From Salinimicrobium nanhaiense (GTDB taxonomy: Bacteria; Bacteroidota; Bacteroidia; Flavobacteriales; Flavobacteriaceae): 64,000 nt of DNA. A program made the position numbers and the translations under genes. The stretch covers positions 186,001-250,000 of the forward strand of contig JAAVJQ010000001.1 in NCBI GenBank assembly GCA_012038135.1. The letters are read 5' to 3'. This document shows positions 52,225 through 60,508 of the stretch, piece by piece. The notes under the pieces are model-generated. The model searched no databases and was not told the DNA's origin. It saw nothing but the letters and a program-made list of their open reading frames with translations. Each line of letters begins with the position of its first letter. The stretch's first letter is position 1.

Positions 52225-53859
52225 TTAGAATTCTGCTTCCAAGTGGTGATGTTCATCGATGAGCGGTCCTCCTGCAATGATCTGCTTTGATGCTTCTGCA
52301 GAGAACTTTTCAAAATTCAGGTGGAAGGAATGTGCCAGCTGAATGGACTTCTGAATATATGCTCCTTTTTGCAACCAGGTATTCATCGGGTTTAGGATCT
52401 CAGTCGGGATTCCGGGGCAGTATTTCGGCATGAACAATCCAAAAATAGGGTGCATTTCAAATTCTACACTTTCGAGCTCTCCTTTTAGTATTGAAGTGAT
52501 CAAGGCCCTTGTAAATTTCAGTTTGATCCTGGAACCCACGCTGTAGGGACCTCCACTCCATCCGGTATTTAGAAGCCATACATTTACATTGTTCTCTTTC
52601 ATTTTTGAACTTAGCATTTCAGCATACACTGTTGGATGTAGCGGCATGAAAGGTGCTCCAAAGCATGCTGAGAAAGATGGTACTGGCTCGTTAATTCCGG
52701 CCTCTGTACCCGCAACTTTCGCAGTATATCCAGAGATGAAGTGGTAAGCAGCCTGTCCCGGAGTTAGTTTTGAAACCGGAGGCAACACTCCAAAAGCATC
52801 ACAGGTAAGGAAGAAAATATTCTTAGGATTACCTTCAAATGATGGCACTTGGATGTTATCAATATGCTCAATTGGATAACTTACCCTGGTGTTCTGGGTG
52901 ATGGTAGCATCATCAAAATCCACTTCTTTTGTCCCTGGTTTGAAGACGATGTTCTCCAGTAAAGCTCCGGGTTTGATAGCTCTAAAGATATCCGGTTCTG
53001 TTTCTTCTGTAAGGCCGATCACTTTAGCGTAGCAACCACCTTCAAAATTGAAAACTATATTCTCCCGGGTCCAGCCGTGTTCATCGTCGCCGATCAGTTT
53101 TCTTTGAGGATCTGCAGAAAGGGTGGTTTTTCCTGTACCTGAAAGTCCGAAGAAAATTGCGGTATCTCCCTCTTCCCCAACGTTGGCAGAGCAGTGCATT
53201 GGTAAAACATCTTTTTCAACTGGCAGAATAAGGTTCAGCGCAGAGAAAATTCCTTTTTTCATCTCTCCGGTGTAGGCAGAGCCTCCCACCAAAGCTACTT
53301 TCCTGGTGAAATCAAGAATACTGAAGTTACCCTGGCGTAAACCATATTTTTGAGGGTCTTCTTCAACATATCCCGGGGCACAAACTACCAGCCATTCTTC
53401 AGAAAAATTTGCTAATTCTTCTTCTTCAAGACGAAGAAACATGTTCTTGACAAAAAAAGCAGACCAGGGGTATTCGGCAATAGTGCGCACATTCATCCTG
53501 TAGTCGGGATGGGCGCAAACATAAGCATCATGCACATACACCTCTTTTCCTGAAAGATATTGTGTCACCTTTTCGTAAAGCAATCGAAAATTTTCTGAAG
53601 TTAGTGGTTTATTAATGTTGCCCCACCATACTTTATCCTTTGTATAGTCATCTTTTACCAGAAAGCGATCCTGTGGAGATCTTCCCGTAAAAGAGCCGGT
53701 GTTAACACATAAGGTACCATTCCCGGTCTCGGTGCCCATTCCTTTTTTTACAGTGATCTCCTGTAGTTCTTCCCCGGTAAGATTCCAGTGGGTCTTACAA
53801 TTTTTCAAACCGTATTTTGACAGGTCGCCGGTTGCGGGTCTTTCTAAAACATTTTTCAT
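52225..53859 (-). CDS. pckA: Phosphoenolpyruvate carboxykinase (ATP)
   Basis: Converts oxaloacetate and ATP to PEP, CO2 and ADP for gluconeogenesis. The 544-residue protein has TGRSPQDRFLVKD, the P-loop GLSGTGKTTLSADP near residue 245, the metal and PEP site IGDDEHGWTRENIVFNFEGG and the C-terminal NTGWSGGPYSVGSRIKL. It follows the universal stress gene by 75 bp with a stable hairpin in the gap. I see no promoter box in that gap, so it may share the usp promoter. Confidence 0.97.
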   Translation of the reverse strand: MKNVLERPATGDLSKYGLKNCKTHWNLTGEELQEITVKKGMGTETGNGTLCVNTGSFTGRSPQDRFLVKDDYTKDKVWWGNINKPLTSENFRLLYEKVTQYLSGKEVYVHDAYVCAHPDYRMNVRTIAEYPWSAFFVKNMFLRLEEEELANFSEEWLVVCAPGYVEEDPQKYGLRQGNFSILDFTRKVALVGGSAYTGEMKKGIFSALNLILPVEKDVLPMHCSANVGEEGDTAIFFGLSGTGKTTLSADPQRKLIGDDEHGWTRENIVFNFEGGCYAKVIGLTEETEPDIFRAIKPGALLENIVFKPGTKEVDFDDATITQNTRVSYPIEHIDNIQVPSFEGNPKNIFFLTCDAFGVLPPVSKLTPGQAAYHFISGYTAKVAGTEAGINEPVPSFSACFGAPFMPLHPTVYAEMLSSKMKENNVNVWLLNTGWSGGPYSVGSRIKLKFTRALITSILKGELESVEFEMHPIFGLFMPKYCPGIPTEILNPMNTWLQKGAYIQKSIQLAHSFHLNFEKFSAEASKQIIAGGPLIDEHHHLEAEF

Positions 53860-53882
53860 AATCTTAGTTGTTGGTGATATTT

Positions 53883-53913
53883 CCCCCGGCCTTTCTTGTA
53901 AAGGTTCCGGGGG
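53883..53913 (-). other. Stable hairpin in the usp-pckA gap
   Basis: A 12-bp stem (CCCCCGG, then CCTTT, against AAAGG and CCGGGGG) with a two-base bulge and five-base loop, 24 bases upstream of the pckA ATG. No T-run follows on the minus strand, so it is unlikely to terminate; it may protect or separate the pckA message. Confidence 0.65.
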
Positions 53914-53934
53914 ATTGGTTTTAAAGTTTAGGGA

Positions 53935-54714
53935 TTAATCAAGTACCAGTAAGGGCACATTGGAGTGCAGGGTAAGCAATCGGGTAAGACGACCTTCAGA
54001 TGCCTCACTACCGGGGAGATGTGTACGCGGCATAATGGCCAGCATATCCATATCGTGCTTTTCAATATAGTTGAGAATTCCTTTTTCTATATCTTCGTTT
54101 TCTTCAAAGCTGTGATGAGAATAAAACATTTCGAGGAAGTAATTTAATGTAGCTTCATTGCTTTCATCATCATCGGTATAACCCATCGCCATTTCATGTT
54201 GCTGAATAGTCAACACATGAACCTGGGCTTTATGCTTCCTGGACACGTCGAGCAGAGTATATAGAGGAGACCTGTCTGTAATCTTCTCATTACCAAGAGA
54301 GAGAATAATGGTGCTGAGCCTGAATTTCCTGTAGGTTCCGGGAACGACGAGCACGGGAAGATCGGCTTCCTGTACCAGCCTGGAAGTTGTGGTAGCAATA
54401 TTCTCTTCTCCCGATTGTGCTCCACGGGTGCCCATAATGATCAGGTCGATCTTGAGCTCTTTTTGAAGCTGAATAATAGAGGGTACAAATTCTCCTTCCC
54501 GCACAAGAGTATGAATTTGAGGAAATTGTGGTTTTTGGTACTTTTTAATGATTTTCTTGAAGTCTTCTTCAATTTTACCTGTCTCACAATTTCCGTCGGT
54601 AATGTTAAGCAGAAAAAGATTGATCTCGGGATCATGATCTGCAAATCTTACAGAATATTCCAAAGCATTTTTAGATACTTCAGAAAAATCGAAAGGGATT
54701 AGGATATTTTTCAT
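53935..54714 (-). CDS. Universal stress protein, two-domain
   Basis: A 259-residue cytoplasmic protein with two UspA-like alpha/beta units. The first (NILIPFDFSEVSKNALEYSV to VLVVPG) contains the nucleotide-loop pattern IIMGTRGAQSGEENIATT; the second (STIILSLGNEKI to VPLLVLD) retains ARTHLPGSEASEGRLTR-like loop residues. Two-domain USPs are common in Bacteroidota. Located upstream of pckA on the same strand; role in stress or energy limitation is inferred. Confidence 0.9.
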   Translation of the reverse strand: MKNILIPFDFSEVSKNALEYSVRFADHDPEINLFLLNITDGNCETGKIEEDFKKIIKKYQKPQFPQIHTLVREGEFVPSIIQLQKELKIDLIIMGTRGAQSGEENIATTTSRLVQEADLPVLVVPGTYRKFRLSTIILSLGNEKITDRSPLYTLLDVSRKHKAQVHVLTIQQHEMAMGYTDDDESNEATLNYFLEMFYSHHSFEENEDIEKGILNYIEKHDMDMLAIMPRTHLPGSEASEGRLTRLLTLHSNVPLLVLD

Positions 54715-54765
54715 TGCTTTAAGGATTACGGAAATTGCTGCACATATTTCCTGATTATTATCACC

Positions 54766-54773
54766 TAAAGATA
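54766..54773 (-). promoter_or_regulatory. -7-like box TATCTTTA of the usp-pckA unit
   Basis: Same octamer as at the pyk unit and small-ORF promoters, 51 bases upstream of the usp ATG. The rest of the 295-bp gap up to lpxH holds no open frame I would call a gene. Confidence 0.4.
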
Positions 54774-54840
54774 CCTCGGTAGAAGGCCGGGATTCATGAC
54801 AAATATCATTTGCAGATCGAAAGAAATCAACAATTTAGCC

Positions 54841-54856
54841 CCGAAAACGATTGCAT
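54841..54856 (-). promoter_or_regulatory. Candidate LacI/PurR-type operator upstream of usp-pckA
   Basis: Reads ATGCAATCGTTTTCGG on the minus strand, 15 of 16 positions agreeing with the PurR pattern ANGCAANCGNTTNCNT. It starts 67 bases upstream of the -7-like box, further out than at the two other loci. Core GCAATCGTT is shared with the site at 46828. Confidence 0.4.
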
Positions 54857-55009
54857 TTCTGCACCCGGTGGAGCAGCAGAATAATATCTTTCAAAAACAG
54901 AATTTTTAACACGGTATAGATGAAAGTTTCCTACGTTTCAAAAGGAAGGAATCAGGAGAAAATTAGAAATATGTCATGATCTAATCTCTTGGCTCGAATG
55001 TCCAATCAA

Positions 55010-55762
55010 TTACCATTCTTTTAGCTGAAGCTCTTTCCCGTCAAAGACTCCGTAAGTGTAGAAATTGATCCAGTCTCCCAGGTTCATGTATGTTGAATTC
55101 TCCTGAAGCTGAATATCCAGCGGCAGGTGCCTGTGGCCAAAGATAAAGTAGTCGTAATGCTGAGTTTTGAGCTTATGACGGCAGTATTGTATGAGCCATT
55201 CTTTCTCCTCCCCCATGAATTTTACATCTTCCTCTCCTGAAATTGCTTTGTTTTTAACTGAAAAATATTGAGCCAATGGCATACCAATATCCGGATGCAA
55301 CCAACGGTAAAGCCATTTAGCAAAGGGATTGGTAAAGACCTTTTTCATCCTTTTAAAGCCTTTGTCTCCGGGGCCAAGTCCGTCCCCGTGACCTATCAGG
55401 AATTTTTTGTCGTTGAAGATAAATTCCTTAGGCCTGCGAAAAACAGGAATATTCAGTTCTTTTTCAAAATAGTCATTCATCCACAGATCATGGTTGCCTA
55501 CAAAAAAGTAGAGGGGAATTCCCCGGTCTCTAAGCTGAGCCAGTTTTCCCAGAACTCGCACAAAACCCTTAGGTACCACATGCTTATACTCAAACCAAAA
55601 GTCGAAGAGATCCCCTAACAGGAAAATTGCTGCGGCATCCTGGCTCACCTCATCGAGCCATGCAACAAATTTCTCCTCCCGGGGACGGCTTTCTTCAGCC
55701 GTTGGAGCTCCCAGGTGATTATCGCTGGAGAAGTAGATCTTTTTGCCTTCAGGGATCTGCAT
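55010..55762 (-). CDS. lpxH: UDP-2,3-diacylglucosamine diphosphatase
   Basis: Releases UMP from UDP-2,3-diacylglucosamine in lipid A synthesis. The 250-residue calcineurin-like protein has FSSDNHLGAP (D-x-H), LLGDLFDFWFEY, FVGNHDLWM, HGDGLG and IFGHRHLP, which hold two metal ions, and length fits LpxH rather than LpxI. It acts at the inner membrane face. Monocistronic, with no convincing partner genes. Confidence 0.92.
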   Translation of the reverse strand: MQIPEGKKIYFSSDNHLGAPTAEESRPREEKFVAWLDEVSQDAAAIFLLGDLFDFWFEYKHVVPKGFVRVLGKLAQLRDRGIPLYFFVGNHDLWMNDYFEKELNIPVFRRPKEFIFNDKKFLIGHGDGLGPGDKGFKRMKKVFTNPFAKWLYRWLHPDIGMPLAQYFSVKNKAISGEEDVKFMGEEKEWLIQYCRHKLKTQHYDYFIFGHRHLPLDIQLQENSTYMNLGDWINFYTYGVFDGKELQLKEW

Positions 55763-55945
55763 GAGATAAATTTGAGGCTAAAGATATAGTTTAAATTTCC
55801 GAAGTTAAAATCTTCTGAAAAAATGACTCCTCCCGCTTCCTGCCTTGGGCAATTCTTGAAATAAGGTTATCTTTAAAAGCATCCCAAAAATGACATTTTT
55901 GGAACCTGTGAGAAGCGTCAGAATTAATCTGAAAAAATTTAAGAG

Positions 55946-56587
55946 ATGTTACATCAAAAAGATTTCAAATTCAACGGAATTCCAATAGAAAAAGCCAAAA
56001 AAGCCTTGATCATGGTTCACGGGCGCGGTGGTTTTGCTGAAGACATTCTCTCTGTAGCCGATCATCTTAAAGTGGATGATTTCGCACTTGTCGCCCCACA
56101 AGCCTACAACAACAGCTGGTATCCCCTCTCTTTTATGGCACCGGTAGAACAGAATCAGCCCTGGCTTGATTCGGCAATTGAGATGCTGCAGTTACTGGAA
56201 CAGGAGCTAAATGAGAAAGGAATAGCTTCAGAAAACATCTATTTCTTCGGATTTTCCCAGGGCGCCTGCCTTACGCTGGAATACGTCACCCGGAATGCCA
56301 AAAGATATGGAGGTGTGATCGCCATTATTGGCAGTCTCATTGGAAAGCAGATCAACACCGGGAATTATATTACCGACTTTGAGGGAACAAAGGTCTATAT
56401 AGGCACGAGCGATCCCGATGCCCATGTGCCGGTAGAGCGTGTGGAACAAACTGCTGCGATTCTTGAAAATAAGAATGCAGAGGTGGAATTACAGATCCAT
56501 AAAGATGGCGGTCATGCCATTCTTCCGGCAGAACTTGGAAAGGCAAATCATTTTATCTTCGGTTATTCGGGAGAAATCGATGAGTAG
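55946..56587 (+). CDS. Phospholipase/carboxylesterase family alpha/beta hydrolase
   Basis: A 213-residue cytoplasmic serine hydrolase with IMVHGRGGFAEDIL (oxyanion hole), the nucleophile elbow GFSQGACL (Ser near 115), GTSDPDAHVP (Asp) and DGGHAIL (His). Length and GFSQG motif fit the carboxylesterase/lysophospholipase family. Substrate unknown. It converges with the queD-like gene, two bases apart. Confidence 0.9.
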   Translation: MLHQKDFKFNGIPIEKAKKALIMVHGRGGFAEDILSVADHLKVDDFALVAPQAYNNSWYPLSFMAPVEQNQPWLDSAIEMLQLLEQELNEKGIASENIYFFGFSQGACLTLEYVTRNAKRYGGVIAIIGSLIGKQINTGNYITDFEGTKVYIGTSDPDAHVPVERVEQTAAILENKNAEVELQIHKDGGHAILPAELGKANHFIFGYSGEIDE

Positions 56588-56589
56588 CC

Positions 56590-57042
56590 TTAGGAGTTGT
56601 CTGAGGCGTACCATTCGGCGTAAGAAGTTTCTGTTTCCTGAAGCCTCAGGGAATATAACTCTATATGCTGCGGAAGGCGGCTTTTGATCCTCCCGGCGAA
56701 ATCCTGGATCATATTTTCGCTGGTAGGCTGGTAATCCACCAGGATCACGCTATGTCCCCGCTTCTGAAGTTCTTCAGCCAATTCGACGTGCGGAGTATTT
56801 TTATTGAAAACCGTGGCATGATCAAATTTATCAACGATCTCCTGTTTCACGATCTTCTTAAGATCTCCAAAATCTATGACCATTCCCAATTTCACATGGT
56901 CTTCATCACTAATAGGTTCCCCAATCACCGTCACCGCGAGTTTATAGCTATGGCCATGCACATTCTTGCATTTGCCGTCATACCCGAATAAGGCATGGCC
57001 GGTCTCAAAAGAAAATTGTTTGGTGATTCGAATTAATGCCAT
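56590..57042 (-). CDS. queD: 6-carboxytetrahydropterin synthase / 6-pyruvoyl-tetrahydropterin synthase family
   Basis: A 150-residue protein when started at ATG 57042; a longer frame to 57060 would begin outside the transcript because a TATCTTTG box sits at 57058-57065. Zinc His residues lie in FETGHAL and VHGHSYKL, catalytic Cys in GKCKNVHG, and the Glu in SLRLQETETSYAEW. QueD makes the pterin precursor of queuosine. The C-terminal TSYAEW is typical. Confidence 0.9.
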   Translation of the reverse strand: MALIRITKQFSFETGHALFGYDGKCKNVHGHSYKLAVTVIGEPISDEDHVKLGMVIDFGDLKKIVKQEIVDKFDHATVFNKNTPHVELAEELQKRGHSVILVDYQPTSENMIQDFAGRIKSRLPQHIELYSLRLQETETSYAEWYASDNS

Positions 57043-57057
57043 GGTGAAAATTTTGTG

Positions 57058-57065
57058 CAAAGATA
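57058..57065 (-). promoter_or_regulatory. -7 promoter box TATCTTTG that fixes the queD start
   Basis: Exact TAnnTTTG on the minus strand, 15 bases upstream of ATG 57042, overlapping the longer alternative frame. Confidence 0.6.
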
Positions 57066-57145
57066 AAGGTTTTTCACTCCCTGCATTTTAACTTCTAATT
57101 TTGAAATTTTATAATTCCCGGCTTTTTATTCATTTAGATAATTAC

Positions 57146-57194
57146 CATTTTAAAGATACATTTACAAATATCATTTTAAAGATACATTTACAAA
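57146..57194 (+). repeat. Tandem 23-bp repeat carrying a -7-like box
   Basis: The 23 bases 57146-57168 are repeated exactly at 57172-57194, spaced by TAT (period 26). Each copy contains TACATTTA, one base from TAnnTTTG. A separate exact box TAATTTTG lies at 57096-57103. Together they give three possible starts within 100 bases, all upstream of the oxygenase gene. Confidence 0.75.
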
Positions 57195-57208
57195 CTAAAA
57201 CGCAGTCT

Positions 57209-57829
57209 TTGGAGATAATTGAAAATCAGGTTTATGAGAAGATCATTACAGATCTTTTAGAGCAACAGTATTCTATTGTTGAAGATTTCTTCAGCCTTGC
57301 CCAGGTAGAAGAGCTGCGGAATTCTCTCCTTTCTAAATACGAAGAAGACAATTTTAAAAAGGCAGCCATTGGGAACCGCACCAATGAAGTGATCGCGAAA
57401 TCCATTAGGGGAGATTTTATCCTATGGCTCAATGAAGCTGAAGCTGCTCCTGCGGAAAAGGCTTTCTTTAGCAAGATCAATGACTTCGTGAACTACCTCA
57501 ACCGCACCTGTTTTATGGGAATTCTTCACAAGGAATTCCACTATGCCTTATATCCTGAAGGCACCTTTTACAGGAGACACCTGGATACCTTTCAGAATGA
57601 CGACCGCAGGAAACTATCTATGGTGTGTTATCTTAACGAGCAGGACTGGCAACCGGAATATGGAGGAGAACTGGTGATCTACAAGAATGAAAATGGAAAA
57701 GAGGTGCCAAAAAGTATATATCCCTTTCCGGGACGAATGGTTATTTTTGAGAGTCAGCTGCTGGAACATGAGGTAAAACCGGTAAAGACCGAAAGGTTGA
57801 GCATTACTGGCTGGTTAAAGACCCGGTGA
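57209..57829 (+). CDS. 2-oxoglutarate/Fe(II) oxygenase, prolyl hydroxylase-like
   Basis: An oxygenase of about 207 residues in the SM-20/P4H family. Iron ligands: HLDTFQNDDRR (His, Asp) and LLEHEVKPVKTERLSITGWL (distal His and the Arg that binds 2-oxoglutarate). FPGRMVIF also matches. The frame opens at a TTG at 57101 that lies inside a promoter box, so I prefer TTG 57209, just after the tandem repeat; no in-frame ATG is available near the conserved start. Start uncertain. Target protein unknown. Confidence 0.8.
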   Translation: MEIIENQVYEKIITDLLEQQYSIVEDFFSLAQVEELRNSLLSKYEEDNFKKAAIGNRTNEVIAKSIRGDFILWLNEAEAAPAEKAFFSKINDFVNYLNRTCFMGILHKEFHYALYPEGTFYRRHLDTFQNDDRRKLSMVCYLNEQDWQPEYGGELVIYKNENGKEVPKSIYPFPGRMVIFESQLLEHEVKPVKTERLSITGWLKTR

Positions 57830-57830
57830 T

Positions 57831-57962
57831 CTATTTCCTGAATTTTTTAAATGCTACCACAACGATCAACAGGATCGCGATAAGCAACCAGAAGCCGTAG
57901 CCGCTTAAGAAACGCATGACGTCAAAGGCATCTTCGCTTACCGGAACCTCATTCTGCATCAT
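57831..57962 (-). CDS. Small single-pass membrane protein, 43 residues
   Basis: ATG 57962 overlaps the stop of the preceding small gene (ATGATG). The protein begins MMQNEVPVSEDAFDVMRFL, has a membrane helix (GFWLLIAILLIVVVAF) and ends in a basic tail KKFRK. The positive-inside rule predicts N-out, C-in. Last of three similar genes in tandem; its stop meets the convergent oxygenase gene two bases away. Family not recognised. Confidence 0.65.
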   Translation of the reverse strand: MMQNEVPVSEDAFDVMRFLSGYGFWLLIAILLIVVVAFKKFRK

Positions 57963-58135
57963 CTTCTATTTCTTTTATCCCAGGCGTGGCGTGCATAAAA
58001 GAACAATGCTACCAGAACAATGATGGCAAGGATATAGATCCATTGGTCTTCCAAAAAATCCTCTAATGAAAATCCATAACCTTCCCTCTCGCTTGCAGGT
58101 CTATCTTTGGGTAAATGTTCTTGTTGGAAGCTCAT
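57959..58135 (-). CDS. Small single-pass membrane protein, 58 residues
   Basis: ATG 58135 is chosen (MSFQQEHLPKDRPASEREGY). An acidic soluble stretch is followed by the helix WIYILAIIVLVALFFYARHA (about 32-51) and the tail WDKRNRR. Overlaps the next gene by four bases and follows the previous by 35. Same design as its two neighbours, although the sequences are not clearly alike. Function unknown. Confidence 0.7.
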   Translation of the reverse strand: MSFQQEHLPKDRPASEREGYGFSLEDFLEDQWIYILAIIVLVALFFYARHAWDKRNRR

Positions 58136-58170
58136 ATTTTTAAATTTAAGGGTTTTCAAAAAATGAAAAT

Positions 58171-58356
58171 TTAGCCCCAGTTATTTTTCCTCTTTCTCCT
58201 GAAGAAAGCAAGATAAAGTATTGCAGCGAGAAGTACTACCGCAACGGTAATAATAGTCCAAAAATTGGAGCCAACGAAATATCCTAATTCGTAACCTATC
58301 TTATAGGCTTGGCTTTGTTCGGCTTCCTGGGCGGCAAGGATTAAAAGTGAATGCAT
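58171..58356 (-). CDS. Small single-pass membrane protein, 61 residues
   Basis: ATG 58356 (MHSLLILAAQEAEQSQAYKI) lies one base after the enoyl-CoA hydratase stop. Residues 31-51 (FWTIITVAVVLLAAILYLAF) form a membrane helix, followed by RRKRKNNWG. It has a short hydrophobic start, perhaps a weak signal. The glycine-containing GYELGYFVGSN segment before the helix is distinctive. First of three small membrane proteins in the same transcript. Confidence 0.7.
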   Translation of the reverse strand: MHSLLILAAQEAEQSQAYKIGYELGYFVGSNFWTIITVAVVLLAAILYLAFFRRKRKNNWG

Positions 58357-58357
58357 A

Positions 58358-59128
58358 TTAACTGTTTTTGATTTTTGATAAAGCATTTCTGGTAAAATCA
58401 GAGAGCACCAATTCTCCCGAGATCGCCGCACGTTCCTGTAAAAGGCTGCCCCATTTCTCGGTTCCTTCCCAAAGTACTTTCTTCATTTCATAAAGAGCCG
58501 CGGGATTATAGGAAGCCAGTTTTTCTGAAAAGAACTCAAGCTCCTTGTCCATTTCGCCTATAGATTCAAAAACCCGGGCATAAAGCCCCTTTTCTTTCGC
58601 CCAATAGGCGTTCTTCCAGTCGTGTGCCGCCAAAGTAAGTTCTGCAAGTGCCGCAACTCCCATTTTACGCTCTATGGCAGGAGCAATAACAAAAGGCCCG
58701 ATGCCTATACTAAGTTCAGAAAGTTTGATAGCAGCCTGTTCGGTTGCAAAGCAGTAGTCACAAGCTGCTGCCAGTCCTACTCCGCCCCCAACGGTTTTTC
58801 CATGAATACGGCCGATAATCAGCTTTTTGCAGCTCCGCATCGCGTTGATCACATTAGCAAATCCTGAAAAAAAGACCTTCCCCTGCTGCATGTTTTCAAC
58901 CGCCAGCAGCTCATCGAAAGAGGCCCCGGCACAAAAGGCACGGTCTCCCTCAGATCTTAAAATAATGATCTTTACCTCCTCGTCTTCAGAAAGTTTTCCC
59001 AGCTCCTTTTCCAGGCGCTCCAGCAGTATTGCCGGAAAGGAATTACTGGCAGGATGACCAAATTCCAGAGTAGCAATTCCGTTGACGATTTTGGTATAGA
59101 GACTTCCGTTTTCTCTGGTAGTGGTCAT
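58358..59128 (-). CDS. Enoyl-CoA hydratase/isomerase family protein
   Basis: A 256-residue crotonase-fold enzyme with oxyanion-hole segments DRAFCAGASFDELLAV (about 63-78) and KTVGGGVGLAAACDY (about 103-117). The Glu in the second catalytic position of classical hydratases is not clearly conserved (LSELSIGIGPFVIAP), so the reaction could be hydration, isomerisation or other CoA chemistry. Heads the operon that continues into three small membrane proteins. Confidence 0.87.
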   Translation of the reverse strand: MTTTRENGSLYTKIVNGIATLEFGHPASNSFPAILLERLEKELGKLSEDEEVKIIILRSEGDRAFCAGASFDELLAVENMQQGKVFFSGFANVINAMRSCKKLIIGRIHGKTVGGGVGLAAACDYCFATEQAAIKLSELSIGIGPFVIAPAIERKMGVAALAELTLAAHDWKNAYWAKEKGLYARVFESIGEMDKELEFFSEKLASYNPAALYEMKKVLWEGTEKWGSLLQERAAISGELVLSDFTRNALSKIKNS

Positions 59129-59182
59129 ATTTTAAACTGGCTTTCCTGTAAAGTTACATTTTATTTTCACTTTTTCTGAAGG

Positions 59183-60508
59183 TCAGGCCTCGCGGTGCAA
59201 ATATTTTCTTCGGAATTTTATCACCAGGGCACTACTCCTTATCAGCATCCAGACAAAGAAGGCGATCCAGATGCCATAAAGGTCCCATCCCAAATAGTCC
59301 CCAATCAGGAGCACAGGCGTGAAGCCCAGAAAGGTCGCTACCAGCAGCACATTCCGTAGATATTTTGCTTCCCCCAGGCCCTTAAAAATCCCGTCAAACA
59401 TAAAGGCAATGGCATTGACGGGCTGCATGAACAGCACCATCCAAAAAACCGAAGAAAACAGCAGCAGCACCGGAGCTTCCTTGCTAAATATCATTCCTAT
59501 TTCATTATAGAACAGGCTGCAGAGACCAATTAAGATGACGGCAATAATAACAGAGTACTTGCTGATCTTCTTGCTGAGTACCCATAAGCCTTTATAATCT
59601 TTTGCGCCTAAAAGTCGGCCGCCCATGGCATTTCCGGCGTTTGCATACCCGTCAATAAAGAAGCTGAAGAACAGCCAGATGTTCATGAGGATGCTTTGGG
59701 CCGCGATATAATTTTTCCCGTAGTCGGTAGCATAGGCGTTGGCGAGATAGATGGCGAAATTTAAAGCTGCGGTACGCACGAAAAGGTTGCCGCTCATCAA
59801 AAGCAGGTAACGCATCTGCGGATTGATCCTGCGGCTTAATCCCAGGTGGAATGGAGTTTTCTTAAAGAAGAAATACAGTGCCATTACCAGCATCACGGTT
59901 TGCGCGATCACACTCGCCCAGGCGGCTCCTTCCAGATGCATGGCAGGGATCCAGCCTTCGATGCCGTAAACCAGAAGAAAATCCAGCCCCACATTAAGAA
60001 AAGCTCCCGTAAGGCTGCATTTCATTGCCCATAAGGTGTTCTGAAGCCCTCTGAAGACTCCAAAAAGGGCAAAAGTCACCAGGGTGAGCGGGTATCCAAT
60101 TGCACGGATCTGGTAATAATTGGCGGCATAGTTGAGTACCTTGCCTTCGGCATTGTAGGCGCTAAATATTGCCGAAGCAAAATATGCAGTAACGGCATAA
60201 ATGACCAGACTGAGCAGAAAGTTAAAAAAGATAGCCTGTGGCACCAGTGTCTTCACGGCATGAATACGGTTGCTTCCCAGGTGTTGAGAGACCAGTGCTG
60301 AAATTGCTGTTTTGGTCTGCGCCACGATCCAAATTATGGCCGAAAGAAAAGAACCCACAATTCCTGCTGCCGCAAGGGCTTCAACTGGATCCTGTTCCAC
60401 ATTCCCTATAATGGCAATGTCGGTAAGGGAGATGAGGGGTTCGGCAATTCCGGCAAAAATAGCCGGAACCGCCAGTCTGTTGATGTTTTTAAAATTGACT
60501 ACTGCCAT
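59183..60508 (-). CDS. MATE family efflux transporter
   Basis: A 441-residue inner-membrane protein with twelve hydrophobic segments. It begins INRLAVPAIFAGIAEPLISL, with LTDIAIIGN following, typical of DinF-like MATE exporters; RAIGYPLTLVTFALFGVFRG and the repeated second half agree. Exports cationic or organic compounds with Na+ or H+. Starts one base into the stop of the GNAT gene, so they are coupled. Confidence 0.92.
   Translation of the reverse strand: MAVVNFKNINRLAVPAIFAGIAEPLISLTDIAIIGNVEQDPVEALAAAGIVGSFLSAIIWIVAQTKTAISALVSQHLGSNRIHAVKTLVPQAIFFNFLLSLVIYAVTAYFASAIFSAYNAEGKVLNYAANYYQIRAIGYPLTLVTFALFGVFRGLQNTLWAMKCSLTGAFLNVGLDFLLVYGIEGWIPAMHLEGAAWASVIAQTVMLVMALYFFFKKTPFHLGLSRRINPQMRYLLLMSGNLFVRTAALNFAIYLANAYATDYGKNYIAAQSILMNIWLFFSFFIDGYANAGNAMGGRLLGAKDYKGLWVLSKKISKYSVIIAVILIGLCSLFYNEIGMIFSKEAPVLLLFSSVFWMVLFMQPVNAIAFMFDGIFKGLGEAKYLRNVLLVATFLGFTPVLLIGDYLGWDLYGIWIAFFVWMLIRSSALVIKFRRKYLHREA

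Noticed and set aside
57101-57208. N-terminal extension of the 2OG oxygenase
   Set aside because: The 36 residues include a translated DNA repeat and start at a TTG within a promoter box, so they are probably not protein.
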